Position numbers and translations under genes: made by a program
The notes under the pieces: model-generated
The model's database searches: none
What the model was told of the DNA's origin: nothing
Seen by the model: the letters and a program-made list of their open reading frames with translations, nothing else
From: Telopea speciosissima
Lineage: Eukaryota; Streptophyta; Magnoliopsida; Proteales; Proteaceae
Length of the DNA: 64,000 bases
Assembly: GCF_018873765.1 (NCBI RefSeq)
Contig: NC_057920.1
Location: 9,871,307 to 9,935,306, forward strand
Direction: 5' to 3'
Part shown: positions 33,603 through 45,822 of the stretch, piece after piece
Position numbering within the stretch: position 1 is the stretch's first letter
Layout: each line of letters opens with the position of its first letter

Positions 33603-33845
33603 CTTGGGCGGCTTCCACGCATTACTACAAATATGCATGGGCGTATCTCTGAGGATACGGCCCTTGTACCACGGAGCCCTCGAGGACTCCTCGCAATCGC
33701 TGAGCACATCCTCATTAGGATCGATCTCGGGATGGCGAGCGAGATCATCTCTTTCCCGTATCACAATACTCAAACTCCTTCGCCTCTTAGGAGGAGGAGT
33801 ATCATCAGGCAACATTGGCCTCTTCTCCCTCTCTTGGCCAGACAT
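33603..33845 (-). CDS. Candidate first exon of an unrecognised small basic/acidic protein
   Basis: An 81-codon minus-strand exon starts MSGQEREKRPMLPDD and contains an NLS-like PPPKRRRS. It continues with DPNEDVLSDCEES and WYKGRILRDTPMHICSNAWK, and ends at a consensus donor (AAG|GTAAGC). Amino-acid composition is balanced and non-repetitive, unlike neighbouring background ORFs. I do not recognise the family. The next exon is uncertain: the best acceptor is near 28089, which would place the whole hAT element in the intron and add only DLIF before a stop. Confidence 0.4.
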
Positions 33846-34099
33846 GGCAAAGAAGAACAAAGAAGAAATGAAAGAAAAATAGAGAAATCTAAGGAAACCT
33901 TGGGGCCTCTTGAAATTCCACTCGGATAGAAACAGAGAAGGAGAAGAGACGATCGATTCAAGTCCAAATATGCAAGATTTGGTTCACAAACGATTACTCA
34001 CGGCCCCAAATGGTGCAAAATCCCCTCTGGAAGCCCTACAATCCGCAAAGAACAAAGAAAGAAATGAAAACGAAAAGAGATTTTTTGTATTCATAATAG
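33846..34099. other. Possible 5' region of the minus-strand candidate gene
   Basis: No ORF of note; purine/pyrimidine-rich DNA upstream of the minus-strand ATG at 33845. Confidence 0.3.
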
Positions 34100-34927
34100 C
34101 AAACCTCTTGCAGAATCGACATCGAACCAGGTCATCCTCAATGTCAACACACTGTTGAGCCAAGCACTTCGATGTCGACGCGGGCTCTCACTGTCGAATA
34201 AGCCATTTTCAATGTCGAACTATGCACTTTGCCACCAAATTTCAAGTTTGAACAAGTAGGTCCACCCCCATGGTGACTTGGCACCCCTAGCACGCCAACG
34301 CTCACCTTACACGTGGCCCACGCCAGTGATCAAGCAAGATCTCCAATCCACAATCACGCCAGTTCAATTGGCGATTACCAATTTGGGATCTCAGCCAGCA
34401 TATCCCGCACGCCCTTGCATCGACAAAATTCCCAGTATGCCCTCACCATGGCTAGAGCTATACAACCACCTATGGCAATTACAAAACTACCCCTGCATCA
34501 CGCCCTGTCAATGGCAGATTTATCCCTAGGAATGCCCGTAAAATTGGCGATCCTCTACAATCACATTACTCCTTGGAGCGCCCATACTATCGGCGATCCT
34601 CTACAATTTCACCTCGCCCTGTCAACGACAATATTTTCCAATACGCTCATACCATGGCAGATACTGCTTACAACCCCGACGGAAGCGCCCATACTATCAG
34701 CAATCTCATCACCCCAGCCAGTGCAGCCCGTACTATTGGCTGCCCGAGCATTACTACAAGTTCAACCGATGGAGCCACCTGCACAGGTACGCCTCTATCC
34801 CCCACACTCTGGTGTCCCTGAGCAAGGCACTAGCGAGTTTTCTCTCAATCCGACGAAGCGAAGTGTTCTGAAAAATCACTTCTTTGACCTACAGCTGTTG
34901 CATAGTCTCAGTCAAAGAGGGGTATTC
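34100..34927 (+). mobile_element. 3' internal remnant of a Ty3/gypsy element
   Basis: This DNA leads directly into an LTR start and ends in a polypurine tract (AAAGAGGGGT, 34914-34923). An ORF at 34313-34972 runs through it without a recognised domain and crosses the LTR border, so it is not called as a gene. GATGTCGA-like motifs recur here and in the LTR. No gag or pol domain is present. Confidence 0.4.
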
Positions 34928-36890
34928 TGTAGACACCTCATTTTGTCCTTTCCCCCAGGAGGTTTCCCGTAACGATGATGAGTACCCTCCAAAGCCTAGA
35001 ACCGGTGTATCTGTGGATGTAGCGTCAGTGTGCACTACCCAAATCCGCTTATCGATCGTCTATTTTCCCTTGCCGGAGCCCCAACCAGAGTCTCCAAGCC
35101 CTCCAAGTTCCCCTGGAAAGGCTAGCCCTGACCCAGGCCCCTTGGAACCAACCTGGCCTAGCATAGACCCTGGCCCAAACAACCCAATTCATCCTTGTCG
35201 ACACTCAAAGGCCCCGAGTCGACACCGAGCCCACCTACCATGACCATCGACATATCCCCTTTCACTGTGAAGTAGAGTATTTCTATTGTTTATTTCATTT
35301 TGACATTCAGACAATGACAATCGACAGCTGATCCATTTCCCTCGATGTCGAGTGTTGTTTATCGACAGCCACTCGAGGTTGACCTCATCCTACTTCGAGG
35401 TCGAATCAGGCATTTTCAATGTCGATACTGTGCAAATTCGAGAAACCAAAACTTGCCATGTTTGACTCCGATCTCGCTTCCTTTTGCGATCAAGCCTATT
35501 TTTGGCAATTAGGATCTCAATTTTGGCTCCCTTAGGCCCCAAGAAACGTTCCCTAAGGCAACTTAACACTTGCCTACCTCCCATTGGTCCTTACCTTGAC
35601 TTTACACCCACTGTTGATGCAAAGACCCCTCATGTAGACAATCCGGATCAAGCTCAAGGTCCCTATATGAATTTGGGAGTGCACACACTCCTCTACATCT
35701 ATATATATATATATACCTTCTCCCAAGTTGAGGAGGGTTACATGGACTTACCCTAGTCTTTACCTCACACAATTCTTTAATTCCAACTCCCTTATTCAAG
35801 AGTCTTGAGTCCTTAGTCTTTGGCCCTTCAATTGGCCTTAGCCTACTGCCTCCTTGTCTCCTTGAGTCCCAAAATCCATTCAAAACTTCAAGATTCAAAG
35901 CCTCAAGACATCCACCCGGTGATCTCAGCTTGACAACGAAGTGTTGCTTACAAAGAGACAAGAGAAGCCCCCACAAGCGGCGATACTTGCATTAGGTACA
36001 AGTGTCTTGAGTTACAAAAGGAAAACCTCTACACAATTGTTTTCATTTAACTAGGTAGGTCCTCCTTTGTTTCTTAATTTTACTTAATATTCGTTGTTTT
36101 CGCTTAACTTCCGTCTTGCATCTCCTAAATTAAGGACTCTTAAAGGAGTGTGATCCCATCTTTCTAAATGGTGATCACACCCATTTTTTCTTTTTTTATC
36201 TTTATCTTCTCTTGTGTTGTATCTTATCTCTTAGCATACACACACTTTTCCATGATCCCCAAGCCCCGTAGTATAAGACTCTCACATGCTAGTATTCATA
36301 TCGTCATTTTTCACACGCCATGCTCGTATGCCTTCGTGTTTTATCTTTATTTCCATGCATCTAGCCACTATCTTTGTTTCAATACATCCATCTCTTACCA
36401 TGCCTAGCTTAGTGTCAAATGTCAATCATGCTTAGGTTTATCTAGGATTTGAGTCTTTCATCACTATTTTTTACATTCCTGTATACTAACCATCGCCTTG
36501 CAACCGAACCTCCGAGTATGTCACTCTTGCTCATCTTTGCACATTAATTCTTTATGATTTTTGTATCTTACGTTCTTCCAAAAAGCATATTGTACCATTA
36601 CCTATGCATAGTAATAGAAAGACCGGTAAGTCCGGGCGGACTGGAAAGCCTAATACCTTCCCTGGATCGTAACTTGATCCGTACCCAGATCAATGGATCG
36701 ATTAGACTCCAACGGACATAACATGAGAGTCATTACATTTACACTTTGAGTCTTAGACCCTCCTCTAGGTGCCAACTCCTAAACATTCAATTCACCTCTC
36801 TCTTCTCCTCAAAGAGAAATGGGATGGAGGACGTGTGACGATCTCCCGCCATGTCATTGTCCTCACAACAATCAAATTCTCAATTGGACC
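34928..36890 (+). mobile_element. Gypsy (Tat/Ogre-like) 3' LTR, partial or whole
   Basis: Begins TGTAGACACCTCATTTTGTC directly after a polypurine tract, the classic start of Tat/Ogre-type LTRs. It contains a TA-rich TATA region near 35700 and, near 36640-36700, the phrase GCCTAATACCTTCCC typical of these LTRs. The 3' end was not pinned down and no 5-bp target duplication was found. ORFs inside are not credible genes. Confidence 0.5.
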
Positions 36891-37070
36891 TAAAACAAGA
36901 ACTTCAAATCTGACCGATATTTAAAAGACTAGCACTATATTTGGAAAATGTTCCTAGTAAAGTGCCCCCTAGTTGTGATTCTTTAAGAGACAGAGGGGAT
37001 ATTTGGACAATTGACATTCGAAAATGATGTAAATTATCCCAATATTGGATTTGATTAGAGGTGGTTTAGG
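36891..37070. other. No gene seen
   Basis: May include the end of the gypsy LTR. Confidence 0.3.
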
Positions 37071-37258
37071 GGATCTAGATCTTCTACGGCCTAGTTGCTC
37101 GTAGCAGCCTATGCGATGTGACAAGGATGCGCACACAATGACTGCCTTACCTCCGCTCTGGCAAGACGCTGAGCAGTGGGGAAGGCAGTCATTGTGCACG
37201 TGACCCTGTCACATCGCACAGGCCGCTACGCCTACGGGCAGCTGGGCCGTTAGATCTG
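37071..37258. mobile_element. Foldback MITE (hairpin)
   Basis: Arms of about 80 bp include TGCGATGTGACA and its inverse TGTCACATCGCA, and CAATGACTGCCTTACCTCC in the centre. Related to the hairpin at 59411-59574, with which it shares the central sequence. Confidence 0.8.
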
Positions 37259-37619
37259 TATTGTGGTTCAGGTGCCTCGATTAAGAATTCCGTAGCCCAT
37301 AATAAGTGATTAAAAGTCAAGAAACCCGAGAGTTTCTGGGTTGGTGCTTTGCAAACGACCTCGCTGCCGACCTTACCTAGCCAGCATACGCAACGCAACG
37401 ACCCACAAAGTCTCCCGGAAAGAATTTCAGAAAGTCCTTTACCAAAAAACCAAAGAATTTCAGAAAGTCTTCATGGCCGTGTGACTATGGCTACTGTCCA
37501 CCTCATGGCTCTGCCGTCTATGGGTGGATTCGATCTTTGTAATGTTGGCGAATCTTTCAAATGAATAAACGTCTTTTTACCAACAAAAAAAACAGAGTAC
37601 TGGGGCCGATAATTTTCCG
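37259..37619. other. Upstream region of UPF0496-2
   Basis: Contains a short direct repeat AAGAATTTCAGAAAGTC (near 37421 and 37453). It shares no CT-rich amplified leader with the other two UPF0496 copies. Confidence 0.5.
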
Positions 37620-37627
37620 TATAAATA
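37620..37627 (+). promoter_or_regulatory. TATA box of UPF0496-2
   Basis: TATAAATA, 92 bp before the ATG at 37712, giving a plausible leader of about 60 nt. Copies 1 and 3 instead have long CT-rich leaders. Confidence 0.55.
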
Positions 37628-37711
37628 CGACTAAGCGTCAAACCGTAACTCACAAAGAACTTGAGGTGAGGTAATCTCTTGGGTTCTAATCAGGATCTTA
37701 ATAGTGCATCA

Positions 37712-38839
37712 ATGGGAGGACAATTCAGCAGGACAGGAGTGCCTGCACTTCAGCTCGATTCCGACTTGCACAACACAACCGAGATGAGCTCAAATGAAGC
37801 AGAAGCATTCAGGCTCGACCACCCAACTTTGCAGTCTTCTGATTCTACCCTGCAAGTTGGCAGGAACCCTGTCATAAACACAATCGCCTCTGGGGTCGAG
37901 CTTCGAGCGCTCTCCTTCGACTCACTCGAAGAAGTTACTGGAAGCCCGGTTGTGATGAACCCGGAAGTCGTCCAATGCATCTTAGAGAAAGTTAAATGGA
38001 AAAATAAGAAACTCTTCCAACTTGTGAAGGATTACTTCGACAACAGTCTCAAAACCTTAAACTCCTTTACGGCCTTGAATGAATGCCTAAGGAAAGTCCG
38101 TGACAGCCAGAAGGTCCTTCATTTTGCATTGCAACAATTTGAAAAGGAGGAAATCATGTTGGTAGATGGCAAAAAGTATCTGGCGACAGTACTGGAGGAG
38201 GCACTGAAGAATTTCAAGGCTGCTGGGAACCCATTCACGGAGGACTTCTCCAAGGACTTCCTAACGGTTTACACCCATCAGGTGTTGATGTTAGAGAAGC
38301 TGCAAACTCGAAAGAACATATTTGATAAGAAGCTCGAATTTATGAAGACATGGAGGAAGGTTTCAAGCATTATATTTGCTGCAACTGTTGCTTCCACACT
38401 TATTTGCTCGGTGGTGGCATTTGCCGTGGCAGCGCCTCATGTTGTTGCTGCAGTGGCAGCTGCTACTTCAATCCCTGTAGGATCAGTCGGTACGTGGTTT
38501 AATTCACTTTGGAAGGGCTATGAGAATGCGCTGAAAGGACAGAAGGAATTGATTAGCTCAATGCACGCTGGCATTTATGTTGCAACCAAGGACTTGGAGG
38601 GTATTTGGGTTCCGGTTAACTGTTTGTCAATAGAGATCCAGACTCTAATGCAGAATGCTGATTTCACCCTTGGGGAAGGGGAGGAAGTGAAGATTATAGT
38701 GGAGGTGATAGAGAAGAAGTTGGAGGTTTTATTGAAAAAAATTGAAGATTTGACTGAACCAGCTGACAGATGCAGCCAGGATATTCGAAGGGCGAGGAAA
38801 GCTCTTCTGCAGAGGGTAAGCAAACATCCCAACAATTGA
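37712..38839 (+). CDS. UPF0496 (DUF677) family protein, intact copy
   Basis: A single-exon gene of 375 codons plus stop, the usual length and structure for UPF0496. The start MGGQFS is shared by all three copies; an upstream in-frame extension lacks an ATG. Conserved family text includes [32 protein letters not shown] and FKAAGNPF. A hydrophobic hairpin (about residues 217-262: ICSVVAFAVAAPHVVAAVAA then SIPVGSVG) suggests membrane association, and coiled-coil-like stretches flank it. Gly2 and Ser6 fit a plant N-myristoylation signal, which is inference. The family's molecular function is not established. This is the only unbroken copy of three; downstream lies the broken NAC3. Confidence 0.92.
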   Translation: MGGQFSRTGVPALQLDSDLHNTTEMSSNEAEAFRLDHPTLQSSDSTLQVGRNPVINTIASGVELRALSFDSLEEVTGSPVVMNPEVVQCILEKVKWKNKKLFQLVKDYFDNSLKTLNSFTALNECLRKVRDSQKVLHFALQQFEKEEIMLVDGKKYLATVLEEALKNFKAAGNPFTEDFSKDFLTVYTHQVLMLEKLQTRKNIFDKKLEFMKTWRKVSSIIFAATVASTLICSVVAFAVAAPHVVAAVAAATSIPVGSVGTWFNSLWKGYENALKGQKELISSMHAGIYVATKDLEGIWVPVNCLSIEIQTLMQNADFTLGEGEEVKIIVEVIEKKLEVLLKKIEDLTEPADRCSQDIRRARKALLQRVSKHPNN

Positions 38840-40953
38840 AGAAACCTCTTGGTATGCACTGCTGGAGTGCTGACTGGTGTTTGTTCTGTAACACTGTAAT
38901 TTTCAGAAAAGATACTTTCACTTCTTAGTTTGGATTTGTTTGAAATAATGGGGCCTTTTTCTTTTTCCGTTTAGGTTGGAGGGGGCTTTGCATACAAAAT
39001 TCTAGGTTTTCAATTAACTAGTGTCGATCTTATTTATGGTAACAGAATGTAATTCACAAGTAATAAATTTGTTGATGCGATACTTCAGAATGTGATGGTT
39101 CTCTCTACAAGGAACAAATATTTGATTTCTGCTCTCTCTTAAAATACAATCTCTGTTTTGAAGAATGCAACCTTTATGATTACTATCTTCATGGCACATA
39201 GATTACAGCAGACAACCATTCTTCACACCAGTGTTACTTTCATGATGATGCAACTTTTAATGTGTACAGACGATATAAACCAACATAACCAAACAATCTA
39301 TTCATCAAGAACCATAACCAAGGATTCTAAACAGTGTACAGTTGCAAAATGGTGGACTTCACTGCTGGAAATAGCTAGCATCTTTTTCTTTCTTACTTTG
39401 CTATGCATACAATTAAAATAATCATAATCCAACTTAACCAATCAATCAGTCATAAGTTCACAGCACATATATTCTAAGATAAAGGTCTGAGATCAGAATT
39501 TTCTGAATAGGGTGAAAAATCTTACACAATATGATCATAAAGCCATCATGAACTAGCTCTGTGATATGAATTTTGACTTCCTGGTGGTAAGATCTGGATT
39601 GGTTCCCCATTAGTTGGATACATGTTTAATTTCAAGATGGATATCAACTTGATTAGCATCTGAATGTCAGGGCCACAAACCCATAATCTTAATTCAATGT
39701 CACAGGCTAGTTTTGGCCCTATTTCCATTGTCCATGCCCGATTAGCCTCCAAAATTGAGTCCATAAACAAGACCTATCCTATATAGTTTAAGCAGATTAG
39801 GGTTTTATTTTTCTGAAAAAAAATGCCATTTGTTTTCTCTACAAACAGTCATGTTCTTCTCTTGCTGAATTTTCTCTTCATAATTATTGTTTTAGATATG
39901 CTCTTGTAGTGGTCAGGCACTACTGGTCTCTCTATCTCTCTCTCCATAAGATCATTTGCTTACTTAGTCCTTGTGATGGAGTCAGGGGGCATCCTCCTTA
40001 CATCTTATCCTGGATATGTTTTGATTGATTAAGGCTATCTAGTTATAGAAATGAGAAAATGTTGGATGATATAGTTTAGTTTCAGCTGAATATATCTAGT
40101 CAACCTGTAAAAGTTATCCATGAAAATAAAACTCAGTAATAGATTTTCCCTTCAGATCTGAGGGGTGAAGTCCTCCTTTATTGGAATATCTGACTGTCAG
40201 TGGAAAGGACCGAACCAGAAATGAATGGATTCATAGGACCCTAGGGATGTGTCAATATGTGACAGGATGAAGGAAAGTTGATTGAGATGATTTCAGTCTT
40301 GTGTGTTGATTCAAGTTGAAGGTTTTAGAAGGGCTGGGATTCACTTAGGTTGAAGTAGTGAGTTAAGGCTTCAGTGCTCATGTTTTAATAGAAAATATAG
40401 CCCTAGAAAAATTGGAATAGATAACAGGTTTTGTGTATCCAACCCCAAGATGTTAGCAAATAGCTTGGTGGAGAATGTCCTAAATATTGAGTAATCGGGT
40501 TTCTTCACAGTCCATTTATGGTTTATTTAACTGGTAGTTTGAGAATTTCCAGTAATAGAATCAGTAGTGTGACCCTGTAGATTGTGGAAATATTTTGTTT
40601 GGTGAAAATTTTATTAATATTTGAATCCATTTTTGTTGTTTTTTTTGTCAGGGAAAATAATCTTTTGAGGTCATGTAAACGGTTGTTACACTCGAAGTTC
40701 TTCGTTTGACTACTCAGCTATATGTGCATACATAGAATTTTCACTAGGTTGGGGCTATTTAGTTTCGATATTGATCATCTGATCATGTTTGGTGCATTAG
40801 TTTAGGTTAAGTTTTTCCTCTCTTGTATTTATCTCATTTTTTCCTTTTCTTTTTCACTTTTTTGTGCTATCCATTTTTAGTTATTGGTCAATGTTATGAC
40901 AACCTGCAACTTTTTGCATGACTGCCCTCTTCCTTTGAACTGCCCAAACACAG
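38840..40953. other. UPF0496-NAC intergenic DNA, module 3
   Basis: Matches 10650-12212 of module 2. No conserved ORF. Confidence 0.6.
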
Positions 40954-43320
40954 GTTCTGCGCCTCGATTTATCTTTTCGAACTGGGTGAACATGCATCTT
41001 TCAGCACCTGCTCTTCACTTGCTAATATTGAATTCCATTGCACTGATGAAGAGCTTGTGGAACATTTGGAAAGAATGGTCTGTTGGGATCCTCTTCCAGC
41101 CAATGTGATTACAGATGCAAACCCTCACAATGTTTTGCCCTGGAATTTGCCTGGTAAGTATTGATGTGCATCCCTGGTTGGACTTTATCAGAAAAGGGTG
41201 TCATCTATGATGGTTTTTGCATTAAATCCTTTAGCATTATTTATTCATTTGGCTGTCAGAAATTTGCTTTGTTCTTCATATATCAGGTCGGCTATATATT
41301 ATAGTGTTCAAGGCTCTGTTTTACTGTTTGGGTAAGCGAGTTATTTATAGATCAACAATTGTCATTAGGAACCTTCCTTTGGTGCAAATTCAGCCAAAGG
41401 GACAGTTATTTTTCAGTATTCTAACTTTCTATATGTCACACCTTGTCTTCACCTGATCTTAATTCTTCTTCATTCCTATTCTTTCCTTAGGTATGGTTTT
41501 GGGTTGGCTTTATATCTTGCCTCTTAATAATTAGGGCAAAAAACGATATTTAGATGTAATACCTTGGGCATTTATTCCAGTTTTACAATGATGCAAGATA
41601 TCTGAAATGGACTTTATCACCTATCCTATGCTCCGCAGCTATGGAAATGATAAAGCCAGCCTCTCCTCCCCCTCCCCCCCCCCCCCCCACACACACACAT
41701 AGGCAATCTTTGCTCATTGGCCCCTTGATTTGAGACATTTGGAGAGCTGATTCTCTTCTTTCTTCTGTGTTGAGATAATGAGTCACGATGTCTTGTCATT
41801 TGATCACCAGACCTTTTAGATTTAGTTCAGACGGTTCCAGGGTCCTGGTTTTCGACAAACATTGTGCAGTTAAACACAGTTATCCAACTTATATTTTCTA
41901 TTTAATACTACCAATAACATTCCTGCGCTTGCTTATTTATATGGTAACTCAGCTCCTGAGAAACATGTTCCAGATGACATTTGGTACTTCTTCAATTCGG
42001 AGGACCCAAAAGCTACAGGAACTGGATATTGGAAAGCTACAGGGGATGGACGTAGAATACCAGAAAATGCTACCACTACTGAATGCGGAACCACTCTGGA
42101 ATTTTACAAAGGCAGAGCTCCTTATGGAACTAATACTGATTGGTGGATGATGTATGAATACAAGTTACATCTGAAGGGACGGACACTCTGGAAAGAATGA
42201 GGGACAGGTACTTTAAGAACCTATAAATGCCTATCTGCCTTTCAGCTTAGACAACTCCAACCTACTAGCCAACTGCTGATTGCTTGCATAATTTGCAGGA
42301 TTCCAGTTTATTGTGTAGGGCCTTTCTCAATAGAGTCCAAAATCCAAACTTGAAGACTACCAGAACCATACTGGTGCAGATGATGCTAGTGGAGATTAAA
42401 TGATCTTGTTAATCCTGAATCTCCTTCCAGTTCTGAATCAAGTTGCTTGACCATGTCATCAGATGAATGCTTTGATGCCTTGGCCTTGTTGCGGGATATA
42501 GAGGCTGAAAATACACAGAAAACCCAGACAAATTCTACATTCTGTGTCTCTACATCTCACAGACCCAAACAGATGGTTCTCAAGTCAACATCATCTGGTA
42601 TGTCTACCAATCAGTTCTTTTTCCAGTCGTTTCTAATATCTATATCCTTGTTGCGGTTTCTCAATTGTGTTGGATAAATTCATATTATGTCTTCAAACTT
42701 AAGAAATCTTAGTTTTCTTCAGTCACAACTATTGTCTGTTAAAATATAGATACCGACAGAAGCAAGTGTCAGGACCCATCATGGTGGGCCCTTTGCTTAG
42801 ACGAGCTGATGCTGAATAAGCACATAATCAGACGACATGCAAGCTTAGATGGAGATTTCCATTGGTCCTCACAATATGCACCCTTGCAGAGTTCGGGACC
42901 CACCATTAGACTTGCATTGTATACTTGTATAACTAGTATCTAAATGATAATTGACCCTGACCATTGTCTAGTCCTTACCTATGTTATTGGTGGGAAATCA
43001 AACAACAAACCCTTGCTGAATACTGGCCTTGAATGGCTCATTGGTTGCAATTTATATTAACTTTGCAATTGGTGAAAGCCTCATCTACAACCTTATGCCT
43101 TCCAGGATCAGCAGTACAGCAACATATTGCAGTTCAAGGCCCCCGGCTTGCCCTCAAGAACAAGATGCAAAAACATGTTGTAGTTCAAGGCCCCTATACA
43201 AAATCAGCAAATGAAGTGGCATCATCAGGTGGTCTTCCAGCAGATTCAGATGGAAAAAGAAAGGTTGTTGGTTGGATGACAAAGCTTAGGAAGAAATATT
43301 GCTGCTTCATGCCATTTTAG
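40954..43320 (+). pseudogene. NAC3, NAC transcription factor pseudogene
   Basis: Exon 1 (about 40954-41153) encodes NAC subdomains A-B: IEFHCTDEELVEHLERMV, then VLPWNLP before a GTAAGT donor. Exon 2 starts near 41953 (APEKHVPDDIWYFFNSEDPK, then YWKATGDGRRIPENATT) and shifts frame through a 4-bp insertion, hitting TGA at 42198-42200. Exon 3 is also out of frame. Exon 3, intron 3 and the 5' half of exon 4 are fused by a deletion of about 590 bp relative to NAC1 (junction near 42397). Exon 4's remainder and exon 5 (43106-43320, ending KLRKKYCCFMPF) survive. No full protein is possible, but exon 1 shows what NAC1 should have off-window. Confidence 0.85.
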
Positions 43321-43375
43321 CTTTCCGTATGTGTGTATATATATTATATGTTTTATAAGAGTGTGATAGGTAGTT

Positions 43376-43703
43376 TAGGCTCTGTCTGGTTGCAAAAAAA
43401 AGGAGGAAAGGAAAGTGAAATTGGTTTTAAAAAGAAAAAAGAAAATTTGTTATCATTGCCTAACATAATTGTATAACTTACTTAAATTTCTCACCATATT
43501 TAGTGATTATACTTTTCAAATGTAATTTTTATTTTACTTTTAAAATCCAAATGATTTAGATTCAAAGTAAGGTAAAATTTAATAACCAAATTGGAATGAT
43601 TTGAAGTTAGTGACACAATGATGTAAGGTAAGGATTACAAAAGTTTCTTTTTTGAGTTTGAAAATTTTCACTTCCCTACTCTTTATTTCCCTTGCAACCA
43701 GAC
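43376..43703. mobile_element. MITE in the 3' flank of NAC3
   Basis: Orthologous in position to the element at 2984-3312, with the same GTCTGGTTGC / GCAACCAGAC ends. Confidence 0.5.
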
Positions 43704-45430
43704 AAAATGGACAGGATTAGTATATTTACACTTTGTAGAGGTATTGCTTCTCTGTTTTTATTTTCGACCATTACCCCTTTGTATAACTCACCATAAAAGA
43801 AGTATATAGTTTTCTGGAAATTTAATCAAGTACTTACGCTTTTCTGTGTGACCATATAAAACATTGAAAACAACTGGAGTTGTCATGTAAAAGTGAACAA
43901 GGAGAGAAACACATGCACTTGCTGTAGTTGTTATTTACTTGGCAATTCTTCTTATATTAGAATGCTCGAAAGTTGAAAATAGCCTAATAAAGGTGTGGAT
44001 GATTGGGAGTATACTCAGCTTATTAGGCTCATCACAGATAATGTCTGAACAACTTGGTAGGTTGATAAAGATGTGGATGCTTGAATGTAAACTTGCAAGG
44101 AAGTTTTCTGCAGATAGTTGTCGAGGTAATAACAAAAAAATCATCTCTCTCGTTGTTGTGCGAAGGTTCATCTCCAAGATCAATTGATTTTGCAGCAGTA
44201 ATGATCTTAATATTCTAGTATTGAACCATTTCTGTGGCAAGGCATATGCCCTTGTGGACTTTAGTGTTGGGGGCAGGGTGAAGCTCAGTAAAAAGTACAG
44301 ACAACGGTCTTCAGCTGCTAATTAAATATTGAACTTGGGTGATTCTTACATTCGAATGGACTTTTACTGTTTAAACTGGAAAATTATGTTGCTTAAATAG
44401 AAAATGGCATTAGAATTGACACTGATGAATCATATAAGACTAATATGATTTGATAGAGATCTGTAACCTTGTGCATGTACTGCTTCCACAGAGTAGTACT
44501 GAGAGGGGTGTATTGAAGGTGGCCCTAACTTTTTGGTAGTTTTGAACAAAAAGGCCACTCTTAGACTTGAAGCTGCACTTTCACACCTGCAGCTCAAGTT
44601 TTCTAACCATTTGCTGCAAGCAATGACCCCTTTCTAATATATTGATTTGGTTACTAACCACTAGGTGGAATTGAACAATCTTACTGAACAGTTGCAATGA
44701 TTTTCTCTTGAATTTTCTGAAGTGCATCTTTCATGAAACTATCAAAAAAGGAATAAGGCCAAATGTAGAATTTAGAAAGGACCTTACTTTGCTTCTTGTT
44801 CAAGCAGGCCTACAATTATTTAAAATCTATTTAAGTCCCTATTTGTCTATTAATCGCTGGCAAGGGTTTGATCTTAAAAACTACTTTTTCTTATGATCGT
44901 ATCCTTTGGATGTAGCTTTCAAATGATAATTGACCCTTGCAGAGTTATGGGACACACCTTTAGATTTGGTTTTGTTATACTAAATAGTAAAACCAAGTAT
45001 CTAAATGATAATTGCTCCTGACCATTGGATAGTCATTCCCTTTACTTATTGGTGAGCCTCCCTCCCTTGCTGGATACTTTCTGTGGCCCACCTGATACGT
45101 GGGAGGGACATGGCTGTGTGGGATGGAGGATTTGTACGAAATTCATTTTGAAATCCAAAACAATAGAGTAAAGTAAATACTTTGGACAAATTAGATTGTG
45201 AATTCAATGGATTCATTTGATTTGAGGATTCGAGGCTGGTCCAATGATTTCTAGAATCTCTGATGCATAATGTTACATTTCTAAATTTAACATTTTATAT
45301 ACATTTATAGAATAAAAAAAATTCTAAGATAAATGATAATTCTTTCTTCCCCCTTTCTACATTAAGTTGGGGAACAAGAAGGCTGTCAGGCTCAATGGCG
45401 CCTACGTCCAGACATAGGAAGGACGAAATG
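43704..45430. other. Downstream spacer of NAC3, no gene
   Basis: Matches 3313-4970. One insertion of about 110 bp near 44410-44515 is absent from module 1. Confidence 0.6.
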
Positions 45431-45653
45431 ACTGCCCTACCCTTGTGAAATGAGAAATCCTACCCCTGTTGGATACCCCTATACCAGCTATCACCTTCCC
45501 TTCAAGTTATTATGCTAAAATTTGCCTTAAGAGGGTGAACATGTTAAATCCTTGGGAGACTCTACTTGTTTGTTGTAAAGAAGATAAACAAAAGAAAAAA
45601 CATTTTTTGAAAAAATGTTTTCAAATTTTTTTGGGTATCTTCTTTATATATAT
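45431..45653. other. No gene seen
   Basis: Begins with GAAATGACTGCCCTACCC (45427), a core shared with several foldback elements, but no hairpin partner was found. Confidence 0.35.
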
Positions 45654-45822
45654 GGGAGAAAGTTCTCTATCCAGGAGTGTGGCCTATGACAGCACTCCCA
45701 TGAGTCTATCTCTCTCCTCCCCATATGAAAAGACACCTCTACCCCCTTGTTTTGAGGAGGAGAGAGATAGACACATGGGCGTGCTGGCATAGGCCACACT
45801 TCCGGACAGAAAACTACTTCCC
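45654..45822. mobile_element. Foldback MITE (hairpin)
   Basis: Arms GGGAGAAAGTTCTCTATCC and the inverse of GGGAAGTAGTTTTCTGTCC are about 65 bp each and carry TCTATCTCTCTCCTCC. It is a close relative of 8361-8527. TATATATA flanks both sides, as a possible target duplication. Confidence 0.8.

Noticed and set aside
33477..33929. 150-residue plus ORF
   Set aside because: Overlaps the better-supported minus-strand exon at 33603-33845, lacks a domain and has background composition.
34313..34972. 219-residue plus ORF
   Set aside because: No recognised domain, high Pro/Ile low-complexity composition, and it crosses the polypurine tract and LTR border.
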